Below, in pieces: positions 25,499 to 33,649 of a stretch of DNA of 35,853 bases; positions within the stretch are counted from its first letter, which is position 1, and each line of letters starts with the position of its first letter. A program made the translations under genes and the position numbers. The notes beneath the pieces were generated by a model. That model worked only from the letters and a program-made list of their open reading frames with translations, did not search any database and was not told where the DNA came from. This stretch comes from an uncultured Succinivibrio sp. (lineage in GTDB: Bacteria > Pseudomonadota > Gammaproteobacteria > Enterobacterales > Succinivibrionaceae), in contig CAKQDA010000019.1 in NCBI GenBank assembly GCA_934218695.1, positions 1 through 35,853 of the forward strand, given 5' to 3'.

Positions 25499-27232
25499 AT
25501 GGATAGAGCTATGAAAGTTAAGATTAAACCAGCAGAAAAACACTTAGATGCAACAGTTGAGACTGGCAACACCACACTACAGACCTTTGCCTTAGGTAAC
25601 ACTGCACTTTTAGCAGGAGCCTTTGATGACTTAGGTCTTGAAGATGTTATCAACAAACGTATTGGTAAGATAGGTTCACACGTACACGCTAACAATGGTG
25701 TACTAGTGAAAGCTCTGGCTGTTCAGATGATGAACGTTCCATACCAAAACTTATCTGGTACTCAGGAGTACTTTAGCAAGTATCCTATCTGTGGACTACT
25801 AAACAACCAGGTAAAATCAGCAGATTTAAACAGAGCTGAAATTGGCAGGTTGTTAGATGACATATCAGAGTATGGATGCGAAGAGCTCTTTTTAGATTGC
25901 ACCACACAAGTAGCAAAAGTCTTAGGCCTTAGCGTAAAGGAAACACACATTGATTCAACTTCTTTCCATTACGATGGAAATACAGTTGAGCAAGAGAATT
26001 GTTTACTTCAACTTAAGCAAGGCTATAGCAGAGAGCACAGGCCTGAACTTAATCAAGCTATAAGTGTCATGCTCTGTGATGCTAAAAGTAAGATACCTTT
26101 ATTTTTGCGAAACGTCTCTGGTAACATCAATGATAAGACCTCTTTTAAGAACTTGATTATTGATAGCCTAGATACCATCAAAGAGCAGTTTCATGAGCTT
26201 GAATACCTTGTAGGTGACAGTGCCTTATGTACTGAAGATATTTTAGAGCAGTTACATCAAAAGCAGGTAAAGGTTGTCACAAGATTACCTGATGCATGTA
26301 ATGTATCAAAACAATGCTTTGAGAAGTCTTTACATGAGGAGTTAACACCTATCTATCCAGATAAAGAAGATAGTCCTTTAGGTCTTTGGTGTGGCACCAC
26401 AATGATTGGTAAGCACGAAGTAAAATTACTCCTTGTTAACAATCTCTCTTTAGCAGCTAAGAAGGAGCATACATTAAGAGGTAGAGCTCAAAAAGAGTTT
26501 CTAACCTTAACATCTGCTCTAAAGAAACTTACTACTCAACCTAGTAAATGCGAAGCTGATGCTAAGAAAGCATTTAATAAGTTGATATCTAAAGCTAAGC
26601 TATGTACCTTTGGTGAACCTACATACGAGGTTAAACTAAAGTATGCTAAACGTGGTAAGCCAAAGGCTGGTGAAGAACCAGTATCAAAAGATGTAACTGT
26701 CACAGCAACACTTGCAATTGATGAAGAGAAAATCCAACGCCAACTTAAGTTTGAAACACTCTACATTGTTTGCACTAATGACTTTCAACGTCAGTGGACT
26801 ATGGCAGAGCTACTTAGCATCTACAAGCGTCAATCTGTGATTGAGCGTAATTGGAGATGCTGTAAAGGTCCTACAATGTTTGTAGATTCAATCTACCTAA
26901 AGAAGCCATCAAGAATTGATGCTTTACTTTGGTTGATGATGATTGCTCTACTAGTATTTACAGCTACTGAGTACAAGATTAGAAACACCATGCAAGATAA
27001 TAATCTAACAATACCGTCATTGTATAGCAAAGGTGGTGAAGCTAGACCTACAATGGAAAGATTGCTTCAATACATAGGTAATCTCAACATTTGCCTTGCA
27101 GTTATCAATGACAAGATCATAGGCATTAGCAATGTAACAACTGAGGTTCTAGCGCTTATAAATGCACTGGGAGCTCCTTACCGCTACTACTTTAATGCTA
27201 ATACCTACATGGATGATATTAAACAGAACTAA
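25499..27232 (+). CDS. IS1634-family DDE transposase
   Basis: The product is 577 residues with a DUF4277-like N-terminal domain (ALGNTALLAGAFDDLGLEDV). The catalytic Asp residues are in HIDSTSFHYDG and YLVGDSALC, and the Glu in the signature SVIERNWRCCK. Length and motifs fit a functional enzyme. The start may be the ATG at 25499 or the next at 25511; neither has a strong ribosome-binding site. The stop lies 68 nt before the right repeat. Base composition is AT-rich, close to the host, so the IS may be resident in this genome and not imported with the island. Confidence 0.92.
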   Translation: MDRAMKVKIKPAEKHLDATVETGNTTLQTFALGNTALLAGAFDDLGLEDVINKRIGKIGSHVHANNGVLVKALAVQMMNVPYQNLSGTQEYFSKYPICGLLNNQVKSADLNRAEIGRLLDDISEYGCEELFLDCTTQVAKVLGLSVKETHIDSTSFHYDGNTVEQENCLLQLKQGYSREHRPELNQAISVMLCDAKSKIPLFLRNVSGNINDKTSFKNLIIDSLDTIKEQFHELEYLVGDSALCTEDILEQLHQKQVKVVTRLPDACNVSKQCFEKSLHEELTPIYPDKEDSPLGLWCGTTMIGKHEVKLLLVNNLSLAAKKEHTLRGRAQKEFLTLTSALKKLTTQPSKCEADAKKAFNKLISKAKLCTFGEPTYEVKLKYAKRGKPKAGEEPVSKDVTVTATLAIDEEKIQRQLKFETLYIVCTNDFQRQWTMAELLSIYKRQSVIERNWRCCKGPTMFVDSIYLKKPSRIDALLWLMMIALLVFTATEYKIRNTMQDNNLTIPSLYSKGGEARPTMERLLQYIGNLNICLAVINDKIIGISNVTTEVLALINALGAPYRYYFNANTYMDDIKQN

Positions 27233-27277
27233 TTTAAAAAAAAACGCCTACGTCACTAATGGGGAAGATTAAATATA

Positions 27278-27301
27278 AAATTTACTGATCAATGTCGGAT
27301 A
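27278..27301 (-). repeat. Right terminal inverted repeat of the IS
   Basis: Perfect 24-bp inverted copy of 25269-25292. It ends where the host-type AT-rich sequence upstream of trpS begins. Confidence 0.85.
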
Positions 27302-27425
27302 ATTAGTTATTTCTTACTAATTACATCTTTTTGTTTCAAAGTTCACACTTATCATGTCAGTCAGTGCCTAATATTCTGATTTTTCCTAAAGATCATGCAT
27401 AATAATGGATTGTTTTTGATAAGTG

Positions 27426-27454
27426 TTTACCACTCCTTTTTGTATTAGTAAAAT
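27426..27454 (+). promoter_or_regulatory. Candidate promoter of trpS
   Basis: TTTACC (27426-27431) and TAAAAT (27449-27454) are 17 nt apart, about 90 nt before the GTG start. The IS end is about 125 nt upstream, so the promoter is untouched. Confidence 0.45.
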
Positions 27455-27501
27455 AGCACATGGAAACAGCCTCTTATTTAAGATCTGGTTAAGTCGTATT
27501 C

Positions 27502-27519
27502 AAAGTTGAATTCAACTTT
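27502..27519. promoter_or_regulatory. 18-bp perfect palindrome upstream of trpS
   Basis: AAAGTTGAATTCAACTTT is fully self-complementary. It lies between the candidate promoter and the ribosome-binding site CGGAG (27536-27540). It does not resemble the TrpR operator I know (CTAGTTAACTAG core). It could be an operator, or in RNA a 7-bp stem with an AATT loop. Confidence 0.65.
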
Positions 27520-27546
27520 CAAAAGAATAAATAAACGGAGATTATT

Positions 27547-28608
27547 GTGAAAAAGATTATTTTGACAGGTGACAGACCAACAGGCCGCCTACATGTGGGG
27601 CATTATGTAGGTTCATTAAAAGAGCGCGTAAGTCTGCAGAATTCAGGCAAATACGATGAAATTTATATCATGGTAGCTGATGCTCAGGCTTTAACAGATA
27701 ATGCTGATAATCCTGAGAAGGTTCGTCAGAATGTAATGCAGGTGGCACTAGATTATTTAAGCTGTGGTATCGATCCTGAAAAATCAAGTATCTTTATTCA
27801 GTCAATGATCCCTGAACTGGCTGAGCTTACTGTTTATTACATGAACCTGGTAACAGTGTCTCGTGTTCAGCGCAACCCAACTGTAAAAGCTGAGATTCAG
27901 CAAAAGAATTTTGAGACAAGTCTGCCTTTAGGATTCTTCTGCTATCCAGTAAGTCAGGCATCAGACATCACTGCCTTTAAAGCCACCACAGTTCCAGCAG
28001 GTGAAGATCAGATGCCTATGATTGAGCAGTGCTGTGAGATTGTAAGAAAATTCAATGAAGTTTACGGCGAGACCCTAGTTGAGCCAAAGATTGTTTTACC
28101 TTCAAATAAGTCATGCCTGAGATTACCTGGTATTGACGGTAAAGCCAAGATGAGTAAGTCAATTGGCAACTGCATTTACCTGTCAGATACAGAAGAGGAC
28201 ATTAAAAAGAAGGTTATGTCCATGTTTACAGATCCTACCCACCTGCGCAGAGAAGATCCTGGTCATGTTGAAGGCAACCCTGTATTTACCTATCTTGATG
28301 CATTCTGCAAGGATGAGTATTTCCCAGAGTTCCTGCCAGACTATAAGAACCTTGATGAATTAAAGGCTCACTATCAGCGTGGCGGTTTAGGTGATATGGT
28401 GGTTAAGAAGTTCCTGAACAATGTTATCCAGACTGAGCTTCGTCCTATCCGTGAAAGACGTAATGACTGGGAAAAGAGATTACCAGATGTCTTTGAGATC
28501 TTAAAGCAGGGCACAGCCAAGGCTCGTGCAACTGCAGCTCAGACCTTAAGTGAAGTTAAGCACGCAATGCGTATCGACTACTTTACAGATGACAATCTGT
28601 TAAAGTAA
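27547..28608 (+). CDS. trpS: Tryptophanyl-tRNA synthetase
   Basis: TrpS charges tRNA-Trp with tryptophan. The 353-residue class I enzyme has the HIGH-type motif GRLHVGHYVGS (13-23) and KMSKS (201-205), both perfect, plus the tryptophan-pocket segment (FFCYPVSQASDITAF, about 136-150). The length is slightly above the usual 330. It starts at GTG 27547, since CGGAG lies 6 nt before it and no ATG is near. It is preceded by an apparent promoter and a palindrome and followed by a strong terminator, so it is a single-gene unit. The IS end is 245 nt upstream. Confidence 0.96.
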   Translation: MKKIILTGDRPTGRLHVGHYVGSLKERVSLQNSGKYDEIYIMVADAQALTDNADNPEKVRQNVMQVALDYLSCGIDPEKSSIFIQSMIPELAELTVYYMNLVTVSRVQRNPTVKAEIQQKNFETSLPLGFFCYPVSQASDITAFKATTVPAGEDQMPMIEQCCEIVRKFNEVYGETLVEPKIVLPSNKSCLRLPGIDGKAKMSKSIGNCIYLSDTEEDIKKKVMSMFTDPTHLRREDPGHVEGNPVFTYLDAFCKDEYFPEFLPDYKNLDELKAHYQRGGLGDMVVKKFLNNVIQTELRPIRERRNDWEKRLPDVFEILKQGTAKARATAAQTLSEVKHAMRIDYFTDDNLLK

Positions 28609-28629
28609 TCAGAGACTTTGCTTAATAAT

Positions 28630-28658
28630 AAGGCTGGGCACTAAATCCCGGCCTTTTT
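28630..28658 (+). terminator. Terminator of trpS
   Basis: AAGGCTGGG (28630-28638) pairs with CCCGGCCTT (28647-28655) with one G-U pair, 8-nt loop, followed by a run of T to 28658. It lies 22 nt after the stop. Confidence 0.9.
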
Positions 28659-28678
28659 AATTTTCTGCAGCCGTAAAT

Positions 28679-30010
28679 TTAATCAGGTCTTTTTTTTTCG
28701 ATGGCTTTGTAGACGGCAGTACAGATAACTGCTGAGAGTAATGAGCCGCTTGCTGTGGCAAGTCCCATTGGCAACAGTGTTGCAGGGAACATTACTGATG
28801 CTATGTAGGCACCTGGTACTCTTAGTGTTACTGTGGCAATCAGATTATGCATAAATGAAATTTCGGATTTCCCCAAAGCGCAGAAGAAACCGCTGAAACT
28901 GAAAGAAATGCCGGCAAAAAGACAATCCCAGATGTATCCCTGAAGATATTTTCCTCCGGAGATGACAACATCTCTGTCTTTTGTGAAAAGCTCCAGCGCG
29001 TTTTCTGACATAAACTGAAAGACAATGCCTACAGTAAGGCCAAATGCTGATGTTATAAAGATCGCGTAACGAAGAGTCTGTTTTGCTCTGTCAAAAAATC
29101 CTGCACCTATATTCTGAGCTCCCATTGCCGATACTGTAGACAGCATTGAAGATGGGACCAGAAAGATAAAGCTTATGATCTTCTCAACAATACCAACGGC
29201 TGCCGCATCAGTAAGTCCTCGCATGTTGGCAATCACGGTTATGATCATAAAGGCTGTCTGAATAAAGCCATCTTGAGCACAAATCGGAATACCTATGCGC
29301 AATAATCTTTTGGCGACATTGCCTTTTAGCTTTAAGTAACCTGCTGAAAAGGCTTCTTTAGAATTATTTTTTCTGATATAGAAAAATGCGCAAACTACAC
29401 TGATGCCCTGAGCTATGGTTGTACCAAGTGCGGCACCGGTTGCTCCTAATTTAAAATAACCTATGAATAGATAATCAAGAAAGATATTGGCAACACAGGC
29501 TATGGCAATAAAGTACATTGGGGATTTTGAATCTCCCAGACCTCTTAGAATTGAACTTACAATGTTATAGGCTGTAATAAGGGGAATTCCTGCAAAACAG
29601 ATTACAAGGTACTCTCTGGTGTCCAGAACAGCATCTTCAGGTGTTTTTACAAGATCTGTAATAGAGTCTGTAAAAAACAGGAGGAGACAGGTGAGAATTA
29701 AAGACAGGATAAAAAATACGGTTACAGTGTTTCCAATGCTGTACCTTAGTTTTTCTCTGTTTTTAGCACCGGATGCCTGTGCAATACAGACGGTGGCTCC
29801 CATTGAAAGACCAACAATCATGACAGTTATCATATGCATGATCTGAGATCCAATGGATACTGCTGTGATGCTGTCTACTCCATCGAACTGACCTACAATG
29901 AAAAGATCGGCAAGGCCATAGAGTGTCTGCAGAAAATAAGATAAAAAGTATGGAAGAGAAAACAGGATGATGTTTTTTAAAACACTTCCCTGTGTTAAGT
30001 CTTTATGCAT
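28679..30010 (-). CDS. MATE-family multidrug exporter
   Basis: This 443-residue polytopic inner-membrane protein is of the MATE family (NorM/DinF-like), which exports drugs or metabolites in exchange for Na+ or H+. Two homologous halves, each with about six hydrophobic segments, are visible. The first opens with ILFSLPYFLSYFLQTLYGLADLFIVG, the family N-terminal signature, and the second begins with the matching IGIPICAQDGFIQTAFMI near residue 235. The substrate cannot be told. It is convergent with trpS and divergent from a second MATE gene. The shared order suggests an old duplication, though the two are clearly different in sequence. Confidence 0.9.
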   Translation of the reverse strand: MHKDLTQGSVLKNIILFSLPYFLSYFLQTLYGLADLFIVGQFDGVDSITAVSIGSQIMHMITVMIVGLSMGATVCIAQASGAKNREKLRYSIGNTVTVFFILSLILTCLLLFFTDSITDLVKTPEDAVLDTREYLVICFAGIPLITAYNIVSSILRGLGDSKSPMYFIAIACVANIFLDYLFIGYFKLGATGAALGTTIAQGISVVCAFFYIRKNNSKEAFSAGYLKLKGNVAKRLLRIGIPICAQDGFIQTAFMIITVIANMRGLTDAAAVGIVEKIISFIFLVPSSMLSTVSAMGAQNIGAGFFDRAKQTLRYAIFITSAFGLTVGIVFQFMSENALELFTKDRDVVISGGKYLQGYIWDCLFAGISFSFSGFFCALGKSEISFMHNLIATVTLRVPGAYIASVMFPATLLPMGLATASGSLLSAVICTAVYKAIEKKRPD

Positions 30011-30400
30011 GGCAAACTTTATGTGTACTTTACTCTGAGACCTTATTATTTCACTGTCACTGCATTTGTCAATTTCATAAACACAGGTTTAATTTTCTTA
30101 CGTTAAATAAGACGTACATGCAGTCTCTGCCTTTATAAAATGATGAGGATCGGATATAAAAAACTATTTTACAGTTGTTAATTAAATTCTTTATATTACA
30201 ATAAGTTAACAATATTAACTTGTAGTAATATTTTTTGATGAAAAATTTAAAGAGTCTTTTAAATTCTCTTCCATGCTTTTGTTGTGATACGTCTGCAATC
30301 ACACCTGACATAAATGATCCTGTTAAAATTACCGCACTTTACTCTGACTTATGCAAATCTTTCAAATTGTCATACAATAGGCAAAAATTTTCTGAAGACT
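30011..30400. other. AT-rich divergent intergenic region between two MATE genes
   Basis: This 390-nt stretch must hold both promoters but is too AT-rich to fix either. A 62-codon frame at 30235-30423 has no clear ribosome-binding site and overlaps the start of the second exporter; I see no support for it. No repeat or operator stands out. Confidence 0.5.
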
Positions 30401-31756
30401 ATGACCTACACACAAAAAAATAAAATTACACTCATGACAGAAGGCAATATCTTTAAGATCCTGCTTTTCTTTTCTGTTCCTCTGATCATGGGAAATTTTC
30501 TGCAGCAGATGTATTCAACTGTAGATTCTATTATTGTAGGTAATTACGTAGGATCACAGGCACTGGCAGCTGTATCTTCAAGTTCTATGATTGTCACAGT
30601 GATTATTTCAGGTTGTCAGGGAATTTCCGTAGGGGCAGGAGTCGTTATTGCTCAGTGTCTTGGTGCTAAAAACAGGAGAAATGTTTTTCGCTCCGTACAT
30701 ACGTCACTTGCCTTTTCCCTTGTCTTAGGCCTGATTTTAACTGCTCTTTGCGCTCTTTTGACAAAGCCTATGATTGAATCTATGAATACTCCTAAGGATA
30801 TTCTTGATGACTCAATAACCTACCTTTTTATCTACTCGTTCGGTCTTATTTTTACCATTTTCTACAACATGGTTGCAGGCATTTTAAATGCCTCTGGCAA
30901 TTCAAAAAGATCGCTTATATATCTTGCATATGCCTCAGTAATAAATGTAGTTTTGGATTTACTTTTTATCATTGTCTTTGATATGGGCGTTGCAGGAGCA
31001 GCCATTGCAACTGACATAAGTCAGCTGATAGCCTGTATTATGTCGCTGCGCTATGTTATGACAGTAAAAAATGAATGCAGAGTTTATCTAAAAGCAATTC
31101 ATTTCCATAAACAGATGCTGGTCAGAATTCTTCGTATGGGAATTCCGTCAGGAATGCAGAATACTGTAATTTGCTTTTCAAATGTTCTGATCCAGTCAAG
31201 TGTAAACGTCTTTGGCTATGAAACAATCGCAGGTTACGGAATTTATCTTAAGATAGACGGCTTTGATATTCTGCCTCTTCTGAGTATATCTCTTGCAATG
31301 GCTACCTTTGTAGGTCAGAACTTTGGAGCAGGGTGTATTGATCGTGTAAAAAAAGGTGTTGTCTGCGGACTTTTTATGGGAGTTACCTACACTGCCGGTA
31401 TTGGTATTTTCTTGCTTGTATTCCATGAACCAGTCCTAAGACTGTTCACTCAGGACTCCAAGGCAATACACTATGCTTTCATCGCAATGCTGTATTTCTG
31501 TCCTTTTTACGGTCTGTTAGGATTTACTCAGGTATTTGCAGGAGCCATCAGAGGAGCCGGCAGAAGTCTGGTACCAATGATTGTGCTACTGTTTTCTTTC
31601 TGCATCTTCAGAATCATCTGGATCATGTTTGTCCTGCCTGAACTTAAAACTTTTGATGGAGTCCTTCTTGTTTATCCTGTCTCCTGGGCAATAAGTGCGA
31701 TTCTGATGACTGTATGCTACCTAAAGCTGAAAAGGAATGTTTTACGTACATCCTGA
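30401..31756 (+). CDS. MATE-family multidrug exporter
   Basis: This is a second MATE protein, 451 residues from ATG 30401 (MTYTQKNK); a longer frame from 30314 adds an unlikely polar leader, and an ATG at 30434 is also possible. The N-terminal signature ILLFFSVPLIMGNFLQQMYSTVD is followed by six-helix repeats; the second half starts about residue 230 (ILRMGIPSGMQNTVICF). Function is export of drugs or metabolites with cation exchange; the substrate is not visible. It has more family-typical residues than its divergent neighbour. A hairpin followed by T's lies about 90 nt after the stop. Confidence 0.9.
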   Translation: MTYTQKNKITLMTEGNIFKILLFFSVPLIMGNFLQQMYSTVDSIIVGNYVGSQALAAVSSSSMIVTVIISGCQGISVGAGVVIAQCLGAKNRRNVFRSVHTSLAFSLVLGLILTALCALLTKPMIESMNTPKDILDDSITYLFIYSFGLIFTIFYNMVAGILNASGNSKRSLIYLAYASVINVVLDLLFIIVFDMGVAGAAIATDISQLIACIMSLRYVMTVKNECRVYLKAIHFHKQMLVRILRMGIPSGMQNTVICFSNVLIQSSVNVFGYETIAGYGIYLKIDGFDILPLLSISLAMATFVGQNFGAGCIDRVKKGVVCGLFMGVTYTAGIGIFLLVFHEPVLRLFTQDSKAIHYAFIAMLYFCPFYGLLGFTQVFAGAIRGAGRSLVPMIVLLFSFCIFRIIWIMFVLPELKTFDGVLLVYPVSWAISAILMTVCYLKLKRNVLRTS

Positions 31757-31842
31757 GGTATAAAAATGCACTTTCTGTATGCATGTTTATATCTGTGATG
31801 CAGGTTTTGTACACAAAAAGATGAAACTCTAAAAATATTTTC

Positions 31843-31875
31843 TGGCCATAGCCTACTTTTTTAAATGGCCATTTT
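31843..31875 (+). terminator. Possible terminator of the second MATE gene
   Basis: TGGCCAT (31843-31849) and ATGGCCA (31865-31871) form a 7-bp stem, followed by TTTT. The T-run is short, so it could instead be an operator (TGGCCA) upstream of the symporter gene. Confidence 0.5.
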
Positions 31876-31989
31876 GTGGGAAAATAACACGATTTTACAA
31901 TCTTTGGCTATAAAATTTAATTACACAAAATTAAGTCACTGACAAAAAAGAAGCCAAAAAATTCATAATTAACTGGAAAATAAAAACAA

Positions 31990-33435
31990 ATGCTAGACAC
32001 TTTAGATTCAGCCATTAATTCTGTTAATGGTGTTCTCTGGTCTTATGTCTTAATCGTTGTTCTAATCGGTTTAGGCGTATACTTCACTATCAAAACCAAA
32101 TTTGTTCAGATCCGCTATGTTGGCGAAATGGTACGTGTATTAAGACACGGTATCGTAGGTCATAAACCCAAAGGCAAGGAAATCAGCTCTTTTCAGGCAT
32201 TCTGCATCAGTACTGCATCACGTGTGGGTGTAGGTAACATTGCAGGTATAGCAATTGCAGTTACTTTGGGCGGACCTGGTGCAATCTTCTGGATGTGGGT
32301 TATTGCCTTAATCGGTTCTGCTACAGGTTTCGTTGAGAGTACCTTAGCTCAGATCTACAAGGTTCCATTCCGTGAGGGAGGTTACCACGGTGGTCCTGCC
32401 TACTATATCCGCAATGCTTTAAAACAGCCTGCTTTTGCCGCTCTGTTTGCTGTTTTAATTACAGTTACCTTCGCATTGAGCTACAACTCTGTACAGTCAA
32501 ATACCATTGCCATGGCATTAAATGACAGTATGGGATTTGATACCATCATCACAGGTCTCGTTCTGTGTATCTTAACCTCTATGGTGATTTTTGGCGGTGC
32601 CCACCGTATTGCAAGAGTAACAGAGTTCCTGGTTCCTGTTATGGCAACTTTATACCTGATAGTGGCTCTGGTTATTTTCTTCAAGAACATCTCTGAAGTT
32701 CCTCAGATGTTCGCTTTAATTTTCCATGATGCCTTTGCTCCTCAGTCTGCTGTAGCCGGTGGTTTTGCGGCAGTGATCATGACTGGTATCAAGAGAGGTC
32801 TGTTCTCTAACGAGGCAGGTGAGGGTTCTGTTCCAAACGCAGCTGCCTGTGCTATAACCTCTCACCCTGTAAAGCAGGGGCTGATTCAGGCTTTTGGAGT
32901 ATTCGTTGATACTTTATTTATCTGTTCAGCTTCTGCTGTGATTGTTCTGTTATCAGGTAAATATGAGATTGGCGGTGAGGTAACAGGCATTGCTCTGGTT
33001 CAGGAGTCACTGTCATCACAGTTGGGTGAGTGGTGCAGATACTTTATGTCATTTACCATTACCCTGTTTGCATTCAGCTCGATCATCGGCAACTACTATT
33101 ATGGTGAAGTAAACATCATGTATCTGACCAAGAACATCTATGTAATGACAGTCTTTAGAATCTTTGTTGTTGCAATGGTTTTCTTCGGTTCATATGCTTC
33201 ACTGTCTGTAGTATGGGATCTTGCAGATCTGTGCATGGCCCTTCTGGCATTAACCAACCTTTATGCTATTGCCCGTCTTGGCAAATATGCATTCTTTGCT
33301 CTTGACAACTATATCTTGCAGAAGCGACAGGGTATCAGGGAACCTGTATTTACAGCTTCTCTGATGGAAGATCAGAGTGGTGTTGCCTCATGGGGCAATG
33401 AGGAAAAGTACTTTGAGGAAAAGAATACAAAGTAA
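31990..33435 (+). CDS. AGCS-family sodium:alanine/glycine symporter
   Basis: This 481-residue integral membrane protein couples Na+ entry to uptake of alanine or glycine. The family signature region SSFQAFCISTASRVGVGNIAG (residues about 63-83) is present, as are GGPGAIFWMW, GFVESTLAQ and the conserved NEAGEGSVPNAAA (about 275-287). About ten to twelve hydrophobic segments cover most of the protein; the C-terminal 35 residues are polar. The gene has a weak GGAAAA ribosome-binding site and ends at a strong hairpin terminator, so it is transcribed alone. The actual amino acid carried is not shown by sequence. Confidence 0.93.
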   Translation: MLDTLDSAINSVNGVLWSYVLIVVLIGLGVYFTIKTKFVQIRYVGEMVRVLRHGIVGHKPKGKEISSFQAFCISTASRVGVGNIAGIAIAVTLGGPGAIFWMWVIALIGSATGFVESTLAQIYKVPFREGGYHGGPAYYIRNALKQPAFAALFAVLITVTFALSYNSVQSNTIAMALNDSMGFDTIITGLVLCILTSMVIFGGAHRIARVTEFLVPVMATLYLIVALVIFFKNISEVPQMFALIFHDAFAPQSAVAGGFAAVIMTGIKRGLFSNEAGEGSVPNAAACAITSHPVKQGLIQAFGVFVDTLFICSASAVIVLLSGKYEIGGEVTGIALVQESLSSQLGEWCRYFMSFTITLFAFSSIIGNYYYGEVNIMYLTKNIYVMTVFRIFVVAMVFFGSYASLSVVWDLADLCMALLALTNLYAIARLGKYAFFALDNYILQKRQGIREPVFTASLMEDQSGVASWGNEEKYFEEKNTK

Positions 33436-33478
33436 TCTGAAAATACAACTTTAGTCTTTAGTTTTATTTTAAATAGAG

Positions 33479-33530
33479 ATCCTCAGTGGAGATATTGCAT
33501 ATTCGCAGCATATCCTGCTGAGGATTTTTT
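33479..33530 (+). terminator. Terminator of the AGCS symporter gene
   Basis: ATCCTCAG (33479-33486) pairs with CTGAGGAT (33518-33525), with a further imperfect inner stem (GAGATAT with ATATCCT), then a T-run to 33530. Confidence 0.85.
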
Positions 33531-33649
33531 ATACAGACAGCAAATTTTTCAAAAAACTGTGATAGCTTCGATTTAATTATGCTCTGCGGGTGTTAGATAA
33601 TCCTCCTTATTGTAAAATTAGACGAAACAATAATTTATCGGAGAAAACT

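Larger units (their letters stand above)
25269..27301 (+). mobile_element. Insertion sequence, IS1634-type (IS4 superfamily)
   Basis: The element is 2033 bp, has perfect 24-bp terminal inverted repeats that extend imperfectly to about 60 bp, and carries one transposase gene. It is complete. It sits exactly at the boundary between the defence island and the host trpS region. No direct target duplication is visible in the flanks (gcacattg on the left, attagtta on the right), so it may have recombined or caused a deletion after insertion. Confidence 0.85.
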
